A stretch of DNA of 14,180 nucleotides from Lentisphaerota bacterium. Its GTDB lineage: Bacteria; Verrucomicrobiota; Kiritimatiellia; RFP12; UBA3636. The stretch is taken from assembly GCA_012511845.1 (NCBI GenBank), contig JAAZFF010000233.1, positions 1-14,180 on the forward strand, in the 5' to 3' direction. The notes under the pieces are model-generated. The model was not told the origin of the DNA. It did no database searches and saw only the letters and a list, made by a program, of their open reading frames with translations. The position numbers and the translations under genes are program-made. This document shows, piece by piece, positions 5,968 to 11,422 of this stretch. Every line of letters starts with the position of its first letter. The first letter of the stretch is position 1.

Positions 5968-7319
5968 TACTGTTTATCCTCCTGTTGGGCACGATAAGCT
6001 TCATTGGCAGCATTTTCTCTTAGAAGAGATACTGCAACGGGCAGGGCTGATGCAGATCCATAACCTGCATTTTCTATAATTACAGCTATTGCTATCGTAG
6101 GGTTCTCATGCGGTGCAAAACATACAAACCATGAATGATCTTCGCCCCCGGGATTTTGGGCTGTACCTGTTTTGCCGCACACGTCCAAGCCGGGAATGTC
6201 AGCCTTCCGTCCTGTACCTGTTTTAATAGCATGACGCATTGCCTGCTTGACCCGCAATGAAGCTGAGCGCGAAAAAGGCATGCCGTAATCAACTACCGGA
6301 TCGGATTCAGCTATCCGCGGTTTGAACATTTGCCCGTTATTTGCAATTGCAGCAACCATCATTGCCATATGCAGGGGTGTAGTTGTAAGGCGTCCCTGAC
6401 CGATAGACAGTTGCGAAAGTTCGCGCCGTTCTCCTCCTCCCAGTTTCGGAATGTTGCCAACCTGTGAAGATACAACTCCGTTAATTCCCTGATAAACAGG
6501 AATACGGCTGTTGAAGCGCAGGCGTTCAGCCATGGCATTGAAGGATGTTATGCCGCATTGAACTCCTGCATTGGCAAAGTACGTATTCGAAGATTTTGCA
6601 AATGCAGTGTTTAAATCCAGTACTCCGAAACCGTGCCACTTTTGACCGCGCTTTTCAAACGAATAGTATTCATGATCCCGTATGGGGCGTCTTGATCCCG
6701 GGGCATAATAACCTCCGGCAGGGCACATGATATTCAATCCGATTCCGCACTCTACTGCAAGACCTGCGATTGCCATTTTGAAAGTTGAACCCGGCGGATA
6801 GCGTCCGTGAAGTGCCCGGTTAAGGAGAGGTGATTGAGGATCTATATTAAGAAGCCTGTCAAATTTATTTGGATCAAAAGCAGGGGAGGAAAGGAGAATT
6901 CTGATGGCTCCATCACGCGGATCTATTGCCACAATGGCACCCTTGCGTCCCTCCATCAATGAATGCGCATACAACTGCAGCTCAGCGTCCAGTGTCAGCA
7001 CCAGATTCGTTCCTACATGACGTGTGTAACGAGTACTTTGTATTGCGGCAGAGCTTACCTTTTTAAAAGCGTTTTCATCATCGTCGGCATAGCCGCTCAA
7101 AAGGATATCGGCAGCATTTTCAAGTCCTGTCAATCCTTCTTCCGGATGGCGAAAGCCTACGACATGGGCAGTTGCCTCGCCGTATGGGTAGTATCGTAAG
7201 CCTTTTGCGGCAGGATCTGTTTCTGCAAGGATGTTACCGATACTGTCAATAATAGAGCCCCTGACCAGCTTCCCGGCAACGTTGTCTGATCTGGGGTTGT
7301 GCCGCTCCATAAATCGCAC
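5967..7319 (-). CDS. Class B penicillin-binding protein, periplasmic transpeptidase part
   Basis: Transpeptidase that cross-links peptidoglycan, presumably partner of the SEDS protein encoded immediately downstream (stop and start overlap, TAATG). Numbered from GTG 7319, it has a short PBP-dimer-type N-terminal region (RGSIIDSIGNILAET, about 20-34) and the penicillin-binding triads SxxK at S178-K181 (PPGSTFKM), SxN at S243-N245 (KSSNTYF) and KTG at 383-385 (CGKTGTAQNP). The overall form resembles PbpA-type PBPs found next to ftsW/rodA genes. From this start it has no membrane anchor. In the same frame, just upstream, a TGA codon (7329-7331) separates it from a two-helix membrane segment encoded at 7329-7565, which is very probably its missing N-terminus. 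GTG 7319 or ATG 7310 have only weak ribosome-binding sequences. TAA stop. Confidence 0.93.
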   Translation of the reverse strand: MRFMERHNPRSDNVAGKLVRGSIIDSIGNILAETDPAAKGLRYYPYGEATAHVVGFRHPEEGLTGLENAADILLSGYADDDENAFKKVSSAAIQSTRYTRHVGTNLVLTLDAELQLYAHSLMEGRKGAIVAIDPRDGAIRILLSSPAFDPNKFDRLLNIDPQSPLLNRALHGRYPPGSTFKMAIAGLAVECGIGLNIMCPAGGYYAPGSRRPIRDHEYYSFEKRGQKWHGFGVLDLNTAFAKSSNTYFANAGVQCGITSFNAMAERLRFNSRIPVYQGINGVVSSQVGNIPKLGGGERRELSQLSIGQGRLTTTPLHMAMMVAAIANNGQMFKPRIAESDPVVDYGMPFSRSASLRVKQAMRHAIKTGTGRKADIPGLDVCGKTGTAQNPGGEDHSWFVCFAPHENPTIAIAVIIENAGYGSASALPVAVSLLRENAANEAYRAQQEDKQ

Positions 7320-7328
7320 AAAGTTCTT

Positions 7329-7565
7329 TCAGGTGAAGCCCGCTAGCTGCCACGTAGCCTGATATATTAAAATAGTACAAATGGCAGCGATAAAAAAAGC
7401 AGGAAAGAGAAAGAGAATGCGTTTCCGTTTGCCGGACATCCGGGAACTGCGCAGCGTCAGCAATACGGCAAGGCATATTGCCGCGATGTAAAACATCACG
7501 GCAAGCACAGAAAGGGTTATGCGTGTGCGTTCAGGTGTAAGGAAATTTGTAATAGTTTCCAGCAC
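7329..7565 (-). CDS. N-terminal membrane-anchor part of the PBP, ended by in-frame TGA
   Basis: A 78-residue, two-helix membrane peptide. Hydrophobic stretches lie at about residues 17-37 (SVLAVMFYIAAICLAVLL) and 50-70 (ILFLFPAFFIAAICTILIYQ), with a basic loop RSSRMSGKRKR between. By the positive-inside rule the loop is cytoplasmic and both ends periplasmic, exactly where a class B PBP places its catalytic domain. The GTG start at 7565 has GGAG ten bases upstream and lies 20 bases after the preceding gene's TAA. The frame is the same as the downstream PBP. Removing the single TGA gives one 532-residue protein with a normal anchor plus transpeptidase. Either the PBP is broken or recoded here, or the anchor and enzyme are made separately. 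Confidence 0.7.
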   Translation of the reverse strand: MLETITNFLTPERTRITLSVLAVMFYIAAICLAVLLTLRSSRMSGKRKRILFLFPAFFIAAICTILIYQATWQLAGFT

Positions 7566-7575
7566 GACAGTCCGG

Positions 7576-7581
7576 CTCCAA
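7576..7581 (-). promoter_or_regulatory. Ribosome binding site fixing the PBP anchor start at GTG 7565
   Basis: On the - strand TTGGAG lies ten bases before GTG 7565. This is a far better site than anything before GTG 7319, and it argues that translation of the PBP locus was meant to begin at 7565. Confidence 0.55.
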
Positions 7582-7750
7582 CCTGTTATTTGGAAATTCT
7601 GCGGCGGTACATGGCACGAGCTTCAGATGTAAGTTTTGGAGCTGTATACAACCGGCATTCAATTCTGCCGCTGTAGAAAAGTCCGCAATCTTTTGCTTCT
7701 ATACCGGCATGGTCCAGCATTTCAGGATTACCGGTAAAAATAAAGCCATC

Positions 7751-8128
7751 CTATGAATTTGAATTGTCTTCAAGGAAAGCGCTGATATCAACATAAGTGT
7801 CACGCAGAAGCATATGGTCTCCCATACGGTTCCCGTACGGAGGGTTAATCACAATTGTGCCTCTTTTTTCGCTCTCAGGAACAGGGCTCATCATGATATC
7901 TGCAACCTCAAAGCGAATACGGTCTTCAGCACCTGCTGCCTCGGCGTTGGCAATCGCAGCCTCAACCATTTTTTCGTTTATATCAGTTGCAATTATATCA
8001 CAGGAAATAGCTTTATCGGGTTCATACTTCCTGATGGCTTGAGCCTTGATTTTTGTCCAGAGCGCAGGTTTATAGCTTATAAGATGCATGAATGAAAAGT
8101 TTTCGCGCGTCAATGCAGGAGGACTATT
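7751..8128 (-). CDS. RNA methyltransferase catalytic part between two in-frame TAG codons
   Basis: The open frame between the two TAGs continues the Rossmann-fold methyltransferase: NSPPALTRENFSFMHL, then CDIIATDINEKMVEAA with an acidic SAM-binding residue, and the catalytic VINPPYGNRM. No ATG with a ribosome-binding site is visible at its beginning (only TTG near 8113), so independent translation is doubtful. The remaining C-terminal signature (GFIFTGNPEM to RRRISK) lies beyond the second TAG, at 7586-7750. Confidence 0.7.
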   Translation of the reverse strand, partial: NSPPALTRENFSFMHLISYKPALWTKIKAQAIRKYEPDKAISCDIIATDINEKMVEAAIANAEAAGAEDRIRFEVADIMMSPVPESEKRGTIVINPPYGNRMGDHMLLRDTYVDISAFLEDNSNS

Positions 8129-8788
8129 CTATGCAATCCATAAAGCTTCGATTGCGATTGTGCCTCCGCCGCACATCGGGTTTAGAAAGTTGGCACGTCC
8201 ATCCCAGCCTGTTCCCTTGATTATAGCAGCAGCAAGAGATTCCCGCATCGGAGCTTCGGAGGATTCCCTGCGATAACCGCGAAAACTCAATGATTCGCCG
8301 GTAGTGTCTATATAAATGGAAGCATTATCATTTATCCAGTGCAGGAAAAGGCATGCCCGGTCTCTTTCATTTCCAGAATCAGGTCTGCGTCCGTATTTAT
8401 CACGTATTCTGTCAACTACAGCATCTTTTACCTTGAGTGAGGCATAGCGGGTATCAAGGATTGTCGGGTTTTCAACAGTTCTGTCTACCGAAAAATATCC
8501 GTCGGGATCTATATATCTTTCCCAGGGAATTCTTACAAGCGTATTATATAGATGATTCGCATTGCGAGCCCTGAATCGGTCAAGCGTGTATAATACACGA
8601 TGCGCAGTACGCAGGTGCATATTTAAAAACATGCAGTTCTCAAGTGTGCCTTCAGTTTCAACTGCATACTCTGACGTTCTTATGATTCTGAAACCGAGCT
8701 CTCGAACCTCATCTGCCAGATACTGACTTATACCGGCAGAACAAGTTATTACAATGATACTCGGCTCTTCCGTGAAAACTTCGTTCAT
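8129..8788 (-). CDS. RNA methyltransferase N-terminal part (THUMP plus SAM motif I)
   Basis: This 219-residue open frame is the first piece of the interrupted methyltransferase. It holds the N-terminal ferredoxin-like/THUMP region, recognisable in the LKVKDAVVDRIRDKYGRRP and IYIDTTGESLSFRGYR segments. It ends right after SAM motif I (FLNPMCGGGTIAIEALWIA) at a TAG. Alone it lacks the NPPY catalytic motif and cannot be an active enzyme. CAGGGT lies eight bases before the ATG, inside the end of acnA. Confidence 0.85.
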   Translation of the reverse strand: MNEVFTEEPSIIVITCSAGISQYLADEVRELGFRIIRTSEYAVETEGTLENCMFLNMHLRTAHRVLYTLDRFRARNANHLYNTLVRIPWERYIDPDGYFSVDRTVENPTILDTRYASLKVKDAVVDRIRDKYGRRPDSGNERDRACLFLHWINDNASIYIDTTGESLSFRGYRRESSEAPMRESLAAAIIKGTGWDGRANFLNPMCGGGTIAIEALWIA

Positions 8789-10740
8789 TCAGTAGAACCC
8801 TGTTTCTGTTTTGCAGCAATCTGATTCATGAGACCGCCTGCAAGAACAATTGCTTTTTGCCTTTCGGTAAGATCTGTATAAATTTCAAATGAACTGTTTT
8901 TTGTAATGTTGCGTACTTCTATGCGTCCGTCAGCATTAATAGCGTTTATAACATCATCTAATTCCAGCACATCATTCACATCGATATTGTCATATGCTTC
9001 TGAACTGGAAAATATAAACGGTACAATTCCGAAGTTCACCAGATTCGCAAAATGTATACGTTCCATGCTTTTGGCAATAACCGCACGTACTCCGAGATAC
9101 ATCGGGCACATGGCTGCATGTTCCCTGCTTGATCCCTGACCATAACTGTCGCCGCTTATTATAATGTTTGCCATGCCATTGGTTTTGTTTTCCAATGCCT
9201 TTATATGGAACTGCTGATCAACCTGCTCGAATACGTATTTTGAATATTCCGGAATATTGGAGCGATATTTTAAACGTGCGCCGGCAGGCATTATATGATC
9301 GGTTGTGATTTTGTCGCCCACCTTTATCGTGGCAATTCCCTTTATTTTTGCGGGGAGTTGCTCACCAACCGGAACTTTTCCGATGTTCGGACCGCGAATA
9401 ATTTCCGTCTCGGGAACGCCGACTGAAGCTGTTTCACGGAATAAGAACATGGTATCATCGAGGATAAACTTTTCCGGGATTGCAACTTCAGGTGCAGTTT
9501 CAACGGTTGTCGGGGCGGTTATCACGCCGGTGAGTGCTGCGGCAACAGCAGTTTCAGGGCTCACAAGATATACCTGTGCGGATTTGGTCCCGGAGCGCCC
9601 TTCAAAGTTGCGATTGCTCGTACGCAGAGATACGGCATCAGTGCCGGGAGACTGATTTAATCCGATACAGAAGCCACATGCGTTTTCAAGGATTCGCACA
9701 CCTGCCATAACCAGATTTTCGAAAAGATTTTCCTTTATAAGCTGTAACACAACCTGACGTGAGCCTGCCGCTACTCCGACGGACACATCCGGATGAACTT
9801 TCTTGTCTTTAAGCAGCAGCGCTACAGTTTTCAAGTCTCTGTATGATGAATTTGTGCAGGAACCTATGAGTACCTGATTTACCTTTTTCCCTGCAATAGA
9901 TGATATCGTCATGACATTCGCGGGATTATGCGGCCCTGCGGCGAGAGGTTCGACTTTTGATAAATCAATGTCGAATACTTCAGCGTATACTGCATCAGGA
10001 TCCGCCTTGATTGCCACCCAGTCTTCTTCTCTGCCCTGTGCTGCAAGGAAACGTCTGGTGACTTCATCGCTCGGGAAAACAGATGTAGTGACTCCGAGTT
10101 CTGTGCCCATATTTGTAATTGTTGCCCTTGATGGAACGTCGAGAGTTGCTACTCCCTCGCCAGCATACTCCATTACCCTGCCTACGTTGCCGGACGAACC
10201 GTAACGCTCGAGTACTTTAAGTATGACATCCTTGGCGGAAACTCCCAGGCGCAACTTGCCTGTGAGATTCACTTTTACAACACTGGGTGACGCCATGTAG
10301 AAGGCGCCCCCACCCATTGCCACTGCTACGTCAAGACCACCGGCACCAATCGCTATCATACCGATGCCTCCGCCGGTGGTAGTGTGAGAATCCGAGCCTA
10401 TAAGAGTTTTCCCGGGCTTCCCAAAACGCTCAAGATGAAGCTGGTGGCATATGCCGTTACCCGCACGCGAAAAAATTATACCGTACTTTTGCGCTACGGA
10501 TTGCAAGTATGCATGATCATCAGCATTCTCAAAACCTGTCTGATCAGTGTTGTGGTCAACATAGCTTACCGAGAGTTCCGTCTGCACCCTGTCAATACCC
10601 ATACTCTCAAACTGGAGGTATGCCATCGTCCCGGTTGCGTCTTGCGTAAGTGTCTGATCTATTTTTATAGCTATTTCACGACCGGGTTTGAGTTCTCCGG
10701 AAATCAGATGCGCACTTAAAATTTTTTCTGTTACATTCAT
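8785..10740 (-). CDS. Aconitate hydratase, short Aquifex-type
   Basis: Interconverts citrate and isocitrate through cis-aconitate in the TCA cycle, using a [4Fe-4S] cluster in the cytoplasm. At 651 residues it is the short form (about 650 residues) rather than the roughly 900-residue AcnA. Cluster ligands are C295 in GSCTNS and C355/C358 in ENACGFCIG. The N-terminal part shows LIGSDSHTTTGGGIGMIAIG. The C-terminal swivel domain holds GDSYGQGSSREHAA, with the catalytic Ser/Arg motif starting at S537. The ATG at 10740 is preceded by a weak GAGA site, and a tRNA gene ends 30 bases upstream, so the two may share a transcript. Its TGA stop overlaps the methyltransferase ATG. No defects are seen. 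Confidence 0.95.
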   Translation of the reverse strand: MNVTEKILSAHLISGELKPGREIAIKIDQTLTQDATGTMAYLQFESMGIDRVQTELSVSYVDHNTDQTGFENADDHAYLQSVAQKYGIIFSRAGNGICHQLHLERFGKPGKTLIGSDSHTTTGGGIGMIAIGAGGLDVAVAMGGGAFYMASPSVVKVNLTGKLRLGVSAKDVILKVLERYGSSGNVGRVMEYAGEGVATLDVPSRATITNMGTELGVTTSVFPSDEVTRRFLAAQGREEDWVAIKADPDAVYAEVFDIDLSKVEPLAAGPHNPANVMTISSIAGKKVNQVLIGSCTNSSYRDLKTVALLLKDKKVHPDVSVGVAAGSRQVVLQLIKENLFENLVMAGVRILENACGFCIGLNQSPGTDAVSLRTSNRNFEGRSGTKSAQVYLVSPETAVAAALTGVITAPTTVETAPEVAIPEKFILDDTMFLFRETASVGVPETEIIRGPNIGKVPVGEQLPAKIKGIATIKVGDKITTDHIMPAGARLKYRSNIPEYSKYVFEQVDQQFHIKALENKTNGMANIIISGDSYGQGSSREHAAMCPMYLGVRAVIAKSMERIHFANLVNFGIVPFIFSSSEAYDNIDVNDVLELDDVINAINADGRIEVRNITKNSSFEIYTDLTERQKAIVLAGGLMNQIAAKQKQGSTE

Positions 10741-10770
10741 TAATAATCTCAGATAGTTGGATCAATTCAA

Positions 10771-10847
10771 TGGTGCGCCTGGCGGGGCTTGAACCCACAG
10801 CCTTTAGCTCCGGAGGCTAACGCTCTATCCAATTGAGCTACAGGCGC
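10771..10847 (-). tRNA. tRNA-Arg, anticodon CCG
   Basis: A complete cloverleaf reads on the - strand. The acceptor stem is GCGCCTG/CAGGCGC, the D arm is GCTCAATTGGATAGAGC, and the anticodon stem is TTAGC/GCTAA with loop CTCCGGA (anticodon CCG, reading CGG Arg codons). The variable loop is AGGCT and the T arm is GTGGG-TTCAAGC-CCCGC. Discriminator A is followed by an encoded CCA (10771-10773). It lies 30 bases upstream of acnA on the same strand; island 2 is on its 5' side. Confidence 0.96.
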
Positions 10848-11014
10848 ACAAACTCATGTAACTGTACTATTTTTCGGTGTTATTTTGCAAGGAGAAACAA
10901 TTGTTGAGAGCAAATCGTAGCAAATCGCTTTTGACTCCGGACTCGAAGCTCTTCGGGCAATGATTAGTGGGCAGATCTTTGGAGACGTGGGATTAGGAGC
11001 CGCAAAAGCAGGAA

Positions 11015-11084
11015 AGGGTAGGGCGCGTTTTTCCAAAACCGCCGTGGTAGCAAGGCAATCTCAATAAGGTCAATGTGGTCAGCC
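11015..11084. repeat. Module C copy 2 (70 bases)
   Basis: Partner of 335-404, aligned without gaps, with about seven differences. The shared core includes GCGTTTTTCCAAAACCGCCG (one base different in copy 1) and both ends are conserved (AGGGTAGGGCG and GGTCAGCC). The upstream GGGATTAG is also shared. Confidence 0.75.
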
Positions 11085-11158
11085 GTCTGCCCGAGCAGGC
11101 GCTCGAGGCTCCCAGGCGATATCTGACGCCGTGGTTGCGAGGCAATGAATTGTCGAAA

Positions 11159-11194
11159 GAATCGAAGGAATCAAGCGAATCAAAGGAATCGATT
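11159..11194. repeat. Short tandem repeat, GAATC plus four bases, four units
   Basis: GAATC recurs with an exact 9-base period at 11159, 11168, 11177 and 11186. The four-base spacers are GAAG, AAGC, AAAG and GATT. The array leads directly into the GATTTTGACTTCGGACTCGG element. Confidence 0.7.
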
Positions 11195-11244
11195 TTGACT
11201 TCGGACTCGGGATTTGTCTGACCTGCCCGACTTGTCCCTCATTC

Positions 11245-11356
11245 ACGGCGGTTTGCGGCTTGCCACGGCGTAGTTAACGGACGAAGCCGGGAGAAACCAG
11301 CCCTACCTTGCCCTGCAGTTGGGCACAGACAAGAATGTCCGTGCTACAGTCTGCGG
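11245..11356. repeat. Modules E2+D3, partner of 604-715
   Basis: The first 67 bases (11245-11311) are identical to 604-670, and the rest differs at about six of 45 positions. The hairpin GCACAGACA (11323-11331), loop AGAA, TGTCCGTGC (11336-11344) is kept. The stem is identical to the other copies, including its A-C mismatch, and only the loop differs. Confidence 0.8.
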
Positions 11357-11422
11357 CGTATAAGAACTGCCCACTGCCCACTGAACACTGGTCCGGCTTG
11401 CCGGACCTTGACTTGCCGGACC
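11352..11422. repeat. Module B copy 3 with perfect GGTCCGGC hairpin at EF-hand gene end
   Basis: Heptamers run at 11363-11390 (AGAACTG, CCCACTG, CCCACTG, AACACTG). They are followed by the palindrome GGTCCGGCTTGCCGGACC (11390-11407) and a further direct copy of TTGCCGGACC (11413-11422) that touches the TAG stop of the EF-hand gene. On the - strand the hairpin lies just after that stop. It lacks a T-run, so a terminator role is possible but unproven. Confidence 0.65.

Larger units (their letters stand above)
7586..8788 (-). pseudogene. THUMP-domain class I RNA methyltransferase (RlmL/YpsC type), with two in-frame TAG codons
   Basis: Read as one frame, this locus encodes a roughly 400-residue SAM-dependent RNA methyltransferase of the type that methylates guanine N2 in 23S rRNA (N-terminal half of E. 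coli RlmL; stand-alone in other bacteria). The order is THUMP region, SAM motif NPMCGGGTIAIEA, TDIN (acidic adenosine-binding motif), catalytic VINPPYGNRMGD, then the family's C-terminal signature FIFTGNPEM and SGRIECRLY. TAG codons at 8129-8131 and 7751-7753 interrupt it, yet the frame stays the same from ATG 8788 to TAA 7586. Each TAG stands for a single residue (IA-stop-NSPPAL and NSNS-stop-DGFIF). There is no frameshift or deletion. The start overlaps the aconitase stop (ATGA). It could be a recent pseudogene, a recoded gene or a sequence with base errors. Confidence 0.8.
10905..11415. repeat. Intergenic repeat island 2 (no gene)
   Basis: About 570 bases between the tRNA and the EF-hand gene contain no credible gene. 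The stretch carries modules shared with island 1, in a different order: GACTCCGGACTCG (10928), C2 (11015-11084), a partial C (about 11127-11147), a 9-base tandem repeat (11159-11194), a second GACTTCGGACTCGGG copy (11193), E2+D3 (11245-11356) and B3 (11352-11410). Island edges fall close to the genes; the last B3 elements reach the EF-hand stop codon. Bases 10848-10904, before the modules, should hold the tRNA promoter, but no clear -35/-10 pair is seen. Confidence 0.8.

Noticed and set aside
7329..8131. Genome-wide reassignment of TAG or TGA
   Set aside because: TAG ends the EF-hand gene and TGA ends the aconitase, SEDS and URO-D genes at sensible positions, so both still act as stops here.
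10771..11415. Integration (att) site at the tRNA gene
   Set aside because: The repeats lie on the 5' side of the tRNA, no integrase is present, and no copy of the tRNA 3' end was found in the island.
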